DNA from: Dendrophyllia cribrosa
Taxonomy: Eukaryota; Cnidaria; Anthozoa; Scleractinia; Dendrophylliidae
DNA: 64,000 bases
Direction: 5' to 3'
Assembly (NCBI GenBank): GCA_024195265.1
Contig: JAJLRJ010000010.1
Location: forward strand, 22,472,784 to 22,536,783
Below are positions 22,677 to 33,060 of this stretch, piece after piece. The position numbers and the translations under genes are program-made. The number at the start of each line of letters is the position of its first letter. Position 1 is the stretch's first letter. Below the pieces are notes generated by a model, which searched no databases, was not told where the DNA came from, and saw only the letters and a program-made list of their open reading frames with translations.

Positions 22677-22765
22677 AATTAAGCTTGCAGAGATCACACC
22701 GCAAGGAAAACTTTAGACCAGACATTTTTCCATGAAACCCGTGGACCAACACATCACATGGTCTA

Positions 22766-22948
22766 TACACCGAATGCAAATATGGCGGCCGATTAATTAT
22801 TCTTTTATCTGAATGTTAATAAGCCTGACTAGCCTCATTTTAGAGTAAACATTCTTTTGAACTTTACACATGCTAACGAGGCCAGTCAGGCTAATTTACA
22901 TACACATAAAAGAATAATAAATCGGCAGCCATATTTGCATTCGGTGTA
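22766..22948. mobile_element. TA-flanked TIR MITE, ends TACACCGAATGCAAATATGG
   Basis: The arms TACACCGAATGCAAATATGG and its near-complement run inward through CCGATTAATTATTCTTTTAT. TA borders both ends. A relative with TACACCTTATTCCAAAATGG is at 27596-27778. The right end lies inside the frame of the neighbouring orphan gene. Confidence 0.8.
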
Positions 22949-23522
22949 TTGTGCTCGGTGAGCGATTGGCTGCATTCGACACAAGTGCCAGTGAGGGGAG
23001 CCAAAAGAACAGGCACGCCAGTTGATGACGCGTTACTGCAAGTAGGATGAGACTTTTCAGCAGGCGAACAAGCCTCATAAAGCAGGGAAGCCTGCGAAAA
23101 AAGAATAATAAGGTTGTAAAACGAATAAAACGAACGGGACGTGATCGGTGTATGTATTAAATGGTCGGGTATTCTTAAATCTATCATAAAACAAATACTC
23201 GCCTCATCAAGAGAAAGCGCAAAGAACTTCGCCACTGTTTCTGAACGATGCGACACTGGAAGAACAGCCAGCTCTACCAAGGAGGAAGTGACGAAGGATA
23301 TCACATGTTGGTCGAACTTCGCCGATACGTATGCGTGCACAACTTTGCTTGGCAAGCTTCTTATTGCATCGACGGTCATCTTCGCAGAAGAAAGTTCACG
23401 AAAGGAACTGAGAACAGCTTTCTCGGCCCTCAACGACTCTTCCAGCTCCTCACGCAGGTCTTCCACAAAGCTTGCAGCCGAAGCAGAAGATCGTTTGCGA
23501 CCTCTGCCTTTCGGAGGTATTT
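22949..23522 (-). CDS. Orphan two-exon gene fragment, 3' side replaced by a MITE
   Basis: Exon 23522-23203 (acceptor GTAAATAG) encodes a basic start (PPKGRGRKRSS), a coiled-coil-like ELEESLRAEKAVLSSFRELS and a helical part ending KFFALSLDE. Exon 23091 onward continues ASLLYEACSPAEKS and the Cys pair CVEC. The intron is 111 nt with a GC donor (GAG|GCGAGT) and TTTTTTCGCAG acceptor; using the nearby GT instead breaks the frame. The intron has no stop in this frame, so retention would keep it open. After SLTEHN, at 22948, the frame enters the 22766-22948 MITE and stops at 22891. No ATG was found upstream. The style recalls multicopy cnidarian orphan genes; function unknown. Confidence 0.5.
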
Positions 23523-23569
23523 CTATTTACAAAACTTATTAACGCGAAACAATCTGTGACTATAAGAAA

Positions 23570-23680
23570 AGCAAATAAGAAAAGCGAATATTTACAACAA
23601 TTTATAATAAGAAAAGCAAATATTTACAACAATTATAACTATAAGAAAAATGAATATTTACGACGCGACAATTACTAAGA
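23570..23680. repeat. Short A-rich tandem repeat
   Basis: The phrase ATAAGAAAA(A/G)(C/T)(A/G)AATATTTAC recurs about four times at 30-40 bp spacing, just 5' (minus strand) of the orphan gene fragment. Confidence 0.6.
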
Positions 23681-23855
23681 TTATGAAGATTCTGCGCTCG
23701 TGGTCATGGGTCATATGACGTGTGACGTAATTGTAACGTGTAACGGCGTCACAGAAAGGTAGGCGAAATCAAACCCTCCTAATCGAGCATCAGATGACTA
23801 GTAGAGTCAGCGACTTAATAGACCCGGGTACACTCTAGAATTTGCAGAATTATGA

Positions 23856-24270
23856 GACTACGTTTACACTAGAGGAGATTTTTCCGGATTCATAAATGTT
23901 TCCGGATTTATTAAATTTAGGGTATTCGGATGCGCAGGCGTTTATACTAAAGGGTATTCGGATTCCCAACCGTTTACACACATCGATAAATCCGGGGACA
24001 TTCATGCGGGAATGGTTACAAAGCAGGCGAAAAAGTATCCGGATTCATGGGAACAACTGTTTACACATCAAAACATTGCGGATTTACAGTAATCGGATAC
24101 AAAGTATTCACTTTAGATTTCGGATTCAAAATCTCCGGAGACGCAACCAAACCGGGATGTTTTTATTTCGGATTCATCCATCTGCTTGTAAACGGAAAAA
24201 CGAATCCGGTACCAAAATGTTCCGGATTCGTCACGAATCCGGAAAAATCTCCTCTAGTGTAAACGTAGTC
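23856..24270. mobile_element. TIR MITE, 415 bp, TGA target-site duplication
   Basis: The ends GACTACGTTTACACTAGAGG and CCTCTAGTGTAAACGTAGTC are perfect inverted repeats, extending inward through AGATTTTTCCGGATT. TGA flanks both sides. TCCGGATT and variants recur through the interior. The 125-residue open frame crossing it is repeat-derived. Confidence 0.9.
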
Positions 24271-24447
24271 TGAGATAAAGAAGGGATGTTAAATTAACTG
24301 TATATCCACATGCTCCCCAAAGGGAGCCTATTTTACTACTTATGAAATGAAAGTTTCCTATTTCAGACAAACACGCCCTTATAAGAATTTCGTCTACTTT
24401 ACGAAATGCTTCAGTAATTATTTACAGCAGTTGCTCAGTCTCGTCGT

Positions 24448-25692
24448 TTAGTTCTCTAAGTGCTTATTTTTGCTTCTTTCCTGTAATAAGGAGAAAACGT
24501 CAAGTGGTTTGAACATGTCTTCGTACAACAAGCGACATTGCTCTTCGGTCAGGTCGTAGGCTGCCTTTGTTAACTGTCCTACTCGGTTTGAAATCATTTG
24601 GGCATACTTATTAATGTATGGCTCACTTACAATACGTGGTCGTTCATTGTCTTTACTGCGACTCTTCTGTCTCTCTGATTTGCATTTTCGAGGTTTGCTT
24701 GTACTACGGCACTGTTCGATATCACGTGACACTGGAGGAAAGATGAAAATTTCTGGACCAACATTTTGTTTTCTCTTGGAGCACAATTCGCTGGTATTGA
24801 AAGACAGTTCGTGTGTCTTTTCTGACAATCTTGTAATATCAGGTGATGACAAAGCAATATTTGGGTACAATTCGTCAGCCGTCAAAGACAGTTTATGTCT
24901 CTTTGATGACAATTTGATAATTTCTGGTGAACGTTCGTCAAGCTCGGGAGATGACAAGACAATATTTGGGTACAATTCGTCGGTCGTGAAAGACAAAATA
25001 TGCAGTCTCTTTGGCGTCAATTGGATAATTTTTGATGAACTTTCGTCAAGTCCAGTTGATGGCAAGACAAGATTTTCTCGGTTGGAAATCATCTGAGCAT
25101 TCGTATTAATGCACGACTCACTTACAATACGTTGTTGTTCATTGTCTTTACTGCTTCTCTTCTCTTTCTCTGATTTGCATCTTTGAGAATAATTATTGCT
25201 TGTGTCACGGTTCTGCTCCATTTCAAGTGATACTGAAGGAAATATGAAAATTTCTGGAGAAACATTTCGTTTTTTCTTGAAGCACAATTCGCCGGTATTA
25301 AAAGACAAATCGGCGTGTCTCTCAGGTGACAATCTGGTAATATCAGGCGAAAGTCCAGGAGGTAGTCCTTTCATCTTTGGGGAATATTCAGTTATTTCGG
25401 AGAAACTAAGTTTGCCGAGTTCTGGAAATATTCGGCCAATTTTCGGAGATAATTCTTGGCTCTCAGATAAAATCGCTTCAATTTTCGGTGACATTTCAGG
25501 AAATGAAGGAGAACTGATTTCAGTTAGTTCAGTCTTTCGGGACGATCGGCTTATTCTCGAAAACACCTTGGAGACTTTGTGCTTCAAAGATGCGCTTTTG
25601 CTTCGTTTGTCGTCTGACTTGCAACTGCTTGCTTTGGAAACGAATGGAATTGAAAATCTGCTCTTCTTGCTGTGTTCTTGTTCAGCGGCCAT
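24448..25692 (-). CDS. Orphan 414-residue Ser/Lys-rich protein with internal duplication
   Basis: Single open frame with ATG at 25690-25692 (MAAEQEHSKK); a GTG two codons earlier is not needed. The N-terminus is basic and Ser-rich (SRISRSSRK). It is followed by repeated SP-containing phrases such as LSPDITRLS and SPEIIKLSS. Two related blocks of roughly 90 residues each contain PEIFIFP, a Lys/Arg/Ser-rich patch and INxxAQMISNR, so the protein grew by internal duplication. The C-terminal 40 residues (AAYDLTEEQCRLLYEDMFKP) look globular and helical. No signal peptide or membrane segment is seen. The many SP dipeptides could be proline-directed phosphorylation sites. I recognise no family. Codon order is intact, so it is likely a live lineage-restricted gene. 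Confidence 0.6.
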   Translation of the reverse strand: MAAEQEHSKKSRFSIPFVSKASSCKSDDKRSKSASLKHKVSKVFSRISRSSRKTELTEISSPSFPEMSPKIEAILSESQELSPKIGRIFPELGKLSFSEITEYSPKMKGLPPGLSPDITRLSPERHADLSFNTGELCFKKKRNVSPEIFIFPSVSLEMEQNRDTSNNYSQRCKSEKEKRSSKDNEQQRIVSESCINTNAQMISNRENLVLPSTGLDESSSKIIQLTPKRLHILSFTTDELYPNIVLSSPELDERSPEIIKLSSKRHKLSLTADELYPNIALSSPDITRLSEKTHELSFNTSELCSKRKQNVGPEIFIFPPVSRDIEQCRSTSKPRKCKSERQKSRSKDNERPRIVSEPYINKYAQMISNRVGQLTKAAYDLTEEQCRLLYEDMFKPLDVFSLLQERSKNKHLEN

Positions 25693-26425
25693 TATCACTT
25701 TTAGTAACGGACGTATTCAACTGAACACAAACCTTTTGGTAGAGTTGGCTTTTGCAGTGTTAAGCAGAAAATAACAGTGTAAAATGACCTTAACATTCTC
25801 TTTATATATCATACAAAGCTTGTTATTTTTTTTGTTTTTCTATCTGCTAATTACATTAATACCACAATTTGTTAATGTCATAATTCGGGTAAAGATTGTT
25901 TTCGTTTGGCGGCCATTATTATAAAGTCATAATTTTATTAAAGGGATAAAAGTAATACGGAAACAAATAATGCATGCTAATTACATTATTACCACTAGGT
26001 GTTAACGCCATAATAAAGTTGAAGAGTGTTTTCGTTTAGCGGGCATTATGACTTTTGGTAACGGACGTGTTTAACTGAACACAAACCTTTTGGCATGGTT
26101 GGCTTTTGCAGTGTTAAGCAAACAATAACAGTGTAAAATGACCTTAACATTCTCTTTATGTATCATACAAAGCTTGTTGTTTGTTGTTTTTCTATCTACC
26201 AATTACATTAATACCACAATTTGTTAATGTCATAATTCGGGTAAAGATTGTTTTCGTTTGGCGGCCATTATTATAAAGTCATAATTTCATTAAAGGGATA
26301 AAAGTAATACACAAACAAATAATGCATGCTAATTACATTACTACCACTAGGTGTTAACGTAATAATTAAGTTGAGTGTTTTTGTTTAGCGGGCATTATGA
26401 CCTATAGAAACGGACGTGTTCAACC
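25680..26425. repeat. ~350-bp tandem repeat at the 5' end of the orphan gene
   Basis: AACGGACGT anchors recur near 25706, 26060 and 26409, giving two full units and a partial third. Each unit includes the segment holding the start codon and upstream DNA, plus a half-unit echo (GGCGGCCATTATTATAAAGTC) at about 25909 and 26258. The putative promoter is therefore duplicated. Confidence 0.8.
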
Positions 26426-26807
26426 AGGGGCACCCAACGAACAATCTTTGGTAAAATGTATTATTTTATTCAAATAAATTAAAATAATTGATATAAAAGC
26501 ATTTCCAGGTGTTCTTCTACATTGCTGGGAAAAATATATCTGTTCCTTTTTCCCAGCATAACTCATAGGGAAATTCCCAGTCAGCTGGATAAAAAAATGT
26601 CTGTTTCCCAGCCAGCAATTAAAAAAAATGAATAAATGAAAAAACAATAATAATAAGTTACCAAAAGGGGCTTGGGGACTAATAAAAAAATTAATATAAA
26701 ACTATTTGAAGCTTTTTGTTTATTGTTTTGTACATTTACTGCCGTCTTGAACTTAACCTGTTCAGGTATCTCTAAGTACTGCTTAAATTTGTTACTACCC
26801 TTTTAAG

Positions 26808-26860
26808 CCCCACGACCCTTCGTGATCTAGTCGGATGCTCTACCACTGAGCTACTAGAAC
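26808..26860 (-). repeat. Truncated tRNA-like sequence
   Basis: The minus strand reads GTTCTAGTAGCTCAGTGGTA and on through the anticodon arm, then is lost in the T arm. It is an inverted copy of 27202-27254 and belongs to a ~115-bp inverted repeat (about 26800-26915 against 27145-27260). Confidence 0.6.
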
Positions 26861-26949
26861 TCTGTGGCGAGCAAGGGTGAAATGTGGGCTTTGACTGGAA
26901 CCGCATCGCGGTCGGTCCGCACCGACTCTAGCATCTAGTCGGTCCGCAC

Positions 26950-26993
26950 CGACTAGATCACGGAGGGTCGTGGGTTCGAATCCCATCTGGAAC
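26950..26993 (+). repeat. Truncated tRNA-like sequence (3' half)
   Basis: It carries the anticodon 3' side, the T arm with GGTTCGAATCC, and the acceptor 3' strand CTGGAAC, but no D arm. It is followed by the same CTCGGAATTTTTTTC tail as 27202. Confidence 0.6.
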
Positions 26994-27201
26994 TCGGAAT
27001 TTTTTTCCGAGTTAAGATGCTATTTCGTTTATGTTTCATTTCTTAAAAAGACTCACTTGGAGGTTGGTTGGTTGCATCCTCGATATGCCTTAATGTGACT
27101 GCGCGATGCAGTTATGAGTCATATGTGTTAAGTTATTTGGCTGTGTGACCGCGCGATGCGGTTCCAGTCAAAGCCCACATTTCACCCTTGCTCGCCACAG
27201 A

Positions 27202-27273
27202 GTTTTAGTAGCTCAGTGGTAGAGCAATCCGACTAGATCACGGAGGGTCGTGGGTTCGAATCCCATCTGGAAC
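27202..27273 (+). tRNA. tRNA-like sequence, probably SINE head or tRNA pseudogene
   Basis: Acceptor strands GTTTTAG and CTGGAAC pair over 7 bp with two G:U-type pairs. The D stem GCTC/GAGC, A box TAGCTCAGTGG and B box GGTTCGAATCC are canonical. The anticodon stem is weak (one A:A mismatch). The loop CTAGATC would give AGA (serine), but serine tRNAs have a long variable arm and this lacks one. A T7 run follows, as in Pol III terminators. Three partial or complete copies nearby favour a repeat head over a working tRNA gene. Confidence 0.45.
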
Positions 27274-27595
27274 TCGGAATTTTTTTCTGAGTTAAGATGC
27301 TATTTCGTTTATGTTTCAAATATAATATATTATAAAATATGGAACGCCATGACTGTCTTACGTCACTTGAGTTCATGATATGTAGTTATTTTGTTAATAT
27401 ATCTCATTATATGCTGTGCTTCGGTTAATATATCCACTGCTTATCATATTATATGCTGTGCTTCGGTTAACATATGTACTGCTTATCTCAATATATGCAG
27501 TGCTTTTGTTAATATATTCGGTCGGTTTGTCATTACAAGATGCTTTTAACGTTATTTGTAGTAATTTAACAGTACTCTCGGTGAGTACCTCTTTA

Positions 27596-27778
27596 TACAC
27601 CTTATTCCAAAATGGCGGGCAATTTATTATTCTTTTGTATGCATTTCAATTAGCCCTCTTTGCCTTATTTTCGCGTGAAAATTCTGTTGTATTTTGCACA
27701 TGCTGACGAGGCAACAAGGGCTAATTAACATACATATAAAAAAATAATAAATTGGCCACCATTTTGGAATAAGGTGTA
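27596..27778. mobile_element. TA-flanked TIR MITE, ends TACACCTTATTCCAAAATGG
   Basis: Arms of about 45 bp pair from TACACCTTATTCC through GGC(G/C)(G/A)CC-type sequence to AATTTATTATT. TA is present on both sides. It is related to 22766-22948. Confidence 0.85.
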
Positions 27779-27938
27779 TATGAAGGACTTTTGTCATTAC
27801 ATGTCGCAAATTCTTTGTTTTTCGAAAATGATGTTATGATATACCCACAATGCAAAGCGCTAATTCGTTTCCAGGCTACTTACAGTCCTCGGCCGCCATC
27901 TTGTTTTTTCGTTTACGCGCGGTTCTTGCGCTCGGTAA

Positions 27939-28526
27939 ATGGAGTCCATACTTGAGCAGCTGGACCTCGAAACCCTTCTGGATACCTTCTCAGCTGAGAA
28001 GGTAAATCCAAATGTAATCATTTCTATGTCAGAGTGTTGCCTGATTCGTTTGGGTGTCTCAACTCTTGGTGATCGGAAGAGAATAAAAGAGCTTTGAAAA
28101 GAATGCGTGGAGAGTAAGTCCAATGCCCCGATTGCTCAAACTTCCAGCTCCGATCGGAGCAGTATTCCATCCGCGGCGGAGCAAGTGAGGGATGTAAGGA
28201 GGCATCTTTTTCGGCCATATAATCAAAGCGGTGCACAACGAAAAGCTGGTAAACGGAAAGCGTCCTCTAAACGCACCTGAACAAGAACGTTTGACAGCGA
28301 AAACGAGGTCAAAGAAAAGCTGACCAGTGGCATATTGGATGAAGCCGGAGTGCCTATGGGCTTTCCACAACTTAATGAAGGCAAGGGCTTTGAAATCTTG
28401 AGCTTTTCTAACAACTCTCGAGACTTGACTGTGGTGCAGTGATCTTGGTCAGTGAAAGTTTGTATGGGCTGGCCATCGATCGAGCAAAGAGATTGGAGTG
28501 GATGGTTGATTGGCATCTGTCCGGTA
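27939..28526 (+). pseudogene. Decayed multicopy-type coding sequence with TGA stops
   Basis: From ATG at 27939 one frame reads MESILEQLDLETLLDTFSAE, a helical SAM-like start, and continues about 50 codons to TGA. The same frame then runs through a Ser/Lys-rich stretch to a second TGA, through ENEVKEKLTSGILDEAG and FPQLNEGKGFEI, and on to a third TGA at about 28439. A shifted frame near 28453 (SLYGLAIDRAKRLEWMVDWH) then ends at a donor-like GTAAGT. The composition resembles a multicopy cnidarian gene family; function unknown. All in-frame stops are TGA. Confidence 0.6.
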
Positions 28527-28687
28527 AGTTGAATTGTCCAGCCCCCTGTTTACCGCTTCAGTTGCAACAGTTTGTGTTTTAAGACGTATCCAACCGCTGT
28601 GGTACTATATAACGTTTTTTGCTCAAACAGGACCATTTTACTTTCTTTTCTACGTGCGAAATTACCACCGCGATGGTCGCCATTTTT

Positions 28688-29029
28688 TTAATTTGTTGAC
28701 TCCGTCTCGATTTGACGCGCTGATTCAAGAAAGCAAGTCTTCCGGAAGTCAACCAGCTCACCGGAAAATGTTTCCGCATTGGTCCGCATTGTTACTAAAA
28801 ATAACTTTTTTGCAATGAAGATATCCCACCCAACACCCCTAGACTCCCTCTCTGTCCAATTATAATCTCTTGGTAGAACATCATGGTAATTTGGTCCACA
28901 AAGGAAAGGAGCCTTCAATTTGCTTATGTTTACTTTCAGTAAGGACTTTTTTTCTTGAATACTGGCAATGACTTGGTTATTTTCTTGACTGATTGCCTCA
29001 TACAAAACTTTATTAGCATCTCCTGCCAT
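28688..29029 (-). CDS. Unidentified open frame
   Basis: From ATG at 29027-29029 it reads MAGDANKVLYEAISQENNQV, then a Lys/Leu-rich part, for 113 codons. The first 60 residues look protein-like (hydrophilic, helical). The rest enters sequence without coding character. It could be a short gene, an exon, or chance; no domain is recognised. Confidence 0.25.
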   Translation of the reverse strand: MAGDANKVLYEAISQENNQVIASIQEKKSLLKVNISKLKAPFLCGPNYHDVLPRDYNWTERESRGVGWDIFIAKKLFLVTMRTNAETFSGELVDFRKTCFLESARQIETESTN

Positions 29030-30053
29030 GAGTTTGATGTTTCTTTCTCACCTGAACTTGAAAGTGTGTATTTTCTTAACTTTCACATGGGGTTATCTAT
29101 CTTTGAGGACGAAATTCAGATATGAAAACGTTTATAAAACTATGTCAGACCCAGGGGACTTTGTCTTGTTAGATTCCCCCACCCCTGGGGAAAATTCTCA
29201 ACTTTGCGCCAACCATTTTACAATCCTCCTGGTTGGCCCCGGGGTCCACCCCAGGGGCAAGCCGATGCCATGTGCATTAGACAGTACATTTTTACGAGGG
29301 AATAGTATTGTTTTGATCTTTTAGCATATTCTCATTGATGCACAGCCAAATTGTCAGAAAACGCACAAGCGCGTATAGCAGTCAGTAAGAAGAATGAATG
29401 CATCGAGCTGGAAACAGAGTTATATAAAGTCTCACAACAATGTAACATGTACAGAAGCACAATTTGTCGCATCTAACTTTTGTACTACTTGTTCGTCCTA
29501 TAGCTCATCCTCGGTGACCCACCAGAAGACATAATCAGGGCAGCATGAAGTTAAGTTGGTGCAACCGAACTTCTACGTATCCTCCCACCCCGAATGCTTG
29601 CCCTTGCTTCCCCGAGAATGCGTTGATCTAGATTCATCTAAATAAAGACAAATATTTGCATGCACAATGCTGGCCAAGACTTGGTGTCCTGGCCTGAACA
29701 CTTAAGTCTTTTGAGGCGAGGAGCTCTTCTTCAATGTTCTGAATCCCCTCCCCTCAAATTCAATCACGTATTGCGGGATGGCAGGGAAAGACAACGATAT
29801 TAAGGTGAAGTGTTTCAGGACGTGTGGCTGGTATGTAGTCTCTAAAATTTATTATTTAATGTTTAACATACTTCTCGTCTCAATATCATGTATCATCACG
29901 CAAACGGAATAGGGGAAACGGAAAATGATAATCACCACATAAACAAGGTGATATTACCTTGACGTACCTTAAACGCTTAGACCTAACATGCATTGTATGA
30001 CAGCAAAAGATAAAAGTAGCATACCTAATAAAAGTAAATTGACGATCATGTTA
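29030..30053. other. Intergenic stretch with GC-rich motifs
   Basis: At about 29150-29270 CCCACCCCTGGGG, GGCCCCGGGG and CCACCCCAGGGGC form overlapping palindromes, resembling the 19670-19840 repeat. Nothing else was recognised. Confidence 0.35.
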
Positions 30054-30863
30054 ATTCTTGGTTTGCACGTGACGTCATCAAATTCGAAAATCATGAATCG
30101 CAATATCTTCTGAGTTTATATGTCCACCAGGTCAAAGATATCTTATAAATATATCATTTTACAAGTTTCCAGCGCGGTAGCGTCTTTCGCTTTGAAAATA
30201 CAGCATTTTGAATTTCTGACCTTTCACCCTACGTGAGAGCAACATAGCGTCCGTGACAAAGCTTTATCCTATGAAAGAAAACCTTTTCCTCGTGATTTTT
30301 AGCACTTTGGGTAGTTAAAGTATTAGGAGAGCAGTGTATGTGAATGTATAGTAGTTGACAAGAAAAAAGTAATCGCTTTCAGAGCAAAAGTGAAGTCCAG
30401 ATGTTGTTATTGATTTCCGGCGGCCATCTTGGTGTCCCTCGGAGGGACACCAAGACGGCGTTTCCATACAAAGCTCTGTAAATTTGAGTCGAATGCTTCA
30501 GCGAATAATTCAACAACGGAATACTGCACAGATCTGAGACTTAGCAAAGTTGTTTATTTGTTACTCTTTTATAACATTACAAATTCTTGGTTTCTTTCAC
30601 TAAATCGTTTCGATTTAAAAAATTGTTTTCTTGGTGTCCCTCGGAGGGACGGCAGGATGGCGTTTCCATGCAAAGCTCTGTAAATTTGAGTCGAATGCTT
30701 CGGCAAATAATTCAACAACGGGATACTGCACAGATCTGAGACCTGGGGAAGTTGTTTATTTGTTAGTCTTTTATAACATTACAAATTATTGGCTTCTTTC
30801 ACTGAATGGTTGCGATTTTAAAAATTTATTTCGCCCGATTGCGTGATGGTGCAAACCAAGAAT
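30054..30863. mobile_element. TIR element, ~810 bp, with internal tandem duplication
   Basis: The ends AATTCTTGGTTTGCACGTGA and GCACCATCACGC-type complement (TGCAAACCAAGAATT) match the small MITEs at 5862 and 18342. Inside, a ~201-bp unit starting TTGGTGTCCCTCGGAGGGAC occurs at 30430 and 30631. No transposase is seen. Confidence 0.8.
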
Positions 30864-31023
30864 TGAAGTATTTGAAATAAACGCCACTTGAACTAACGCG
30901 AATTGGAGGGGAAAATTACTTCCAATTAAAGGAAATTTAAGGTGAAAGAGGAGGCAACACACACCAGTTTGTGGTGAGAACAGAAAAAATTTTTATTTCA
31001 ACACTTAATACAAAAAAAGAGAT

Positions 31024-31165
31024 CTAGTACCCGATTGCTTGACAGATGTAAAATTCTCCAATGTAGGAGTTGAGAGGAGCAATCTGACCAGTTGGAGCAT
31101 TTTTCAAAGACAAAAACAATGACAATGATCTCCATTGGAGGCCTTGGAATACCGATGAAGGTGGC
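31024..31165 (-). CDS. Candidate terminal exon, unidentified
   Basis: The minus strand reads LKNAPTGQIAPLNSYIGEFY and a few more residues to TAG at 31024-31026. AATAAA follows at 30992-30997. The peptide looks like the end of a conserved protein, but I cannot name it and no upstream exon was established. Confidence 0.3.
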
Positions 31166-31199
31166 TGTCGAAGATTCAAGAGCCATGACCATTTCGAAA

Positions 31200-32350
31200 G
31201 AGAGGACAGAAGACTTGGAGGTTCCGTATTATCGAGAAAGACGCTTGGCTTGCACTTACGTCATATCATATCTTATCAAAATTCAGAAGCATTAAAAAAC
31301 AGATTTCGATTCAAAATTGTTTATGGAATTGTAGAGAGTTTAAAACTACACAACTGGGCGAAATATTGAAGCGCCAGAGGATTTTATTCAAGAGTTATAG
31401 GCAAACGAGTATTATACATATTTAGTAAAAATGTACGGAGTGGCCAAAACTTCAAAGTCATAATTACGCAAAAAAATCTCATCACAAAAGATTGGATTCA
31501 CTATAAGTCACATTATATCGGCTTACAAGCATCTGCAAAAATAAGTTTCAAGTGGTTCCATTTTGTTTATTTTTACGGAGCAAAGCATCGTTAAAACCTG
31601 AAACGTTTTGTGAAGGATTGTAACACTGCTACCCACATACATGTACCATGTTAGAAACAGCTTTGAAGGATGTGTAGTTTAGATTTTTGAATTTTGTTCC
31701 TAGTCTTCTAGCATCAATTCTTGAGTAACCGGAAGTCTGGGACGAGTTCTCACCTAGCAACGCGTAAACAAAACAAGGCCTCGTGTTTTTTTATGGGTCT
31801 GCAAGCCTTTTAAACAGCGGAAACTAATCCAAAATGGCAGAATCGAACGCGAATGGCTTCTAACTCTTTTTCACTAAATCTTCAGCTCAATGGACTTGAA
31901 TTTGTTTGTTCACACAACAGGGTACCCGAAAATCATGTTTTATTCCTGAAAAGTAAAACGTTTTTGAATGAAACTTTGCATGTAGTTCAGACTTGTGACT
32001 GCCTACAATCCTGTGTTCGACTAAAGCGGATATCTCAAAATTATGGTATTGGTGCCCGTAGAAGTGAAAGGTGATTACAAAACATCAAAATTTGATGATA
32101 TCTTCTTGGTAATTTTATATATCCTATGGGTCGAACACAGATTTTTGTATTGTTGGATGCAAATTCAAAATAAAGTTAGATTTTTGTTCTATATATATCT
32201 AAATGGTTGTGAGAAAAATGAACAATTGTTCACGATTTTAAGTTAATATTTATTAATATTTATTATTATTATTACAATTTACATGAAAGCGATTCTTTTC
32301 CTTTGTGCTTTCTATAATACTGTACAAGGTGAAACACGTAATTGTGACCA
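31200..32350. other. Intergenic, no supported feature
   Basis: AT-rich sequence with short open frames only. I see no splice-bounded exon or terminal inverted repeat here. Confidence 0.4.
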
Positions 32351-32714
32351 ATTAAAGAGACAGTGTCATTTCGAAGACCAAAATAAAATGTTTTTGTTTT
32401 AATAGAAACCGAAAAATAATTCTCCAGTTTTGCAATAAATTACCGCAAAGTGTACCACAACTGTCGATCAGTGGCTCCAGTGATAGACGGACTGGGTCTG
32501 AACTTGAAAAAACTTAACCTAATTTCGTTTCAAGTTCCCACATTTTCGTTTCCAAAATTGGCTGGAATGGACCAATATTTGTTCCTCTTTCAAGAATTGG
32601 TTGATTTCTCTCTCTTGGTGTTTGAATTGAGTATTATTTTAAAAATTTGTAAACGTATTGTAGCACAGTTTTGACCAAAAGAGGTCAAAATCCATGTGAC
32701 ACTGTCACTTTAAT
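32351..32714. mobile_element. TIR element, ~364 bp
   Basis: The ends ATTAAAGAGACAGTGTCAT and GTGACACTGTCACTTTAAT are inverted repeats with two mismatches. A related ACAGTGTCCCTTTAAT end is at 34698-34713. Confidence 0.7.
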
Positions 32715-32835
32715 GGACGCTTTTGAGCATCGCGTTACTGTGGAGCTATTTGTTCACTGATTATTATTTTTTTTAAATGAAATAACTAGTAAACTCAAAT
32801 GACATTCAATTGTTGCTTTTCTAAATTTGTTTTAG

Positions 32836-33060
32836 ACAGGAACTCTGGTTGCAACATCTGTGCCAAAGAGAAACATTTCCTTCAGATGCACAACTGGAAG
32901 AGACTTGACGATACTGGGAACAAGTCCTGTAGAACCCTGGCAATATGGCAACACTGATACCACCAGTCCTGGGCGTGTCTCTGCAAATCTGCATAACAAT
33001 GAAAGCACTTACTGGATAAACCAACAGTTGCATCGTGTTAATTTAAAACTTTCTTTTTAA
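32836..33060 (+). CDS. Candidate exon, unidentified
   Basis: After the acceptor AAATTTGTTTTAG the frame TGTLVATSVPKRNISFRCTT stays open to TAA at 33058-33060, about 74 codons. No partner exon or family was recognised; it may be unannotated coding or repeat-derived sequence. Confidence 0.2.
   Translation, partial: TGTLVATSVPKRNISFRCTTGRDLTILGTSPVEPWQYGNTDTTSPGRVSANLHNNESTYWINQQLHRVNLKLSF

Noticed and set aside
23896..24273. 125-codon plus-strand open frame
   Set aside because: It lies inside a 415-bp TIR MITE with a target-site duplication and repeats of TCCGGATT.
27202..27273. Functional serine tRNA gene
   Set aside because: The weak anticodon stem, missing variable arm and neighbouring partial copies favour a SINE head or pseudogene.
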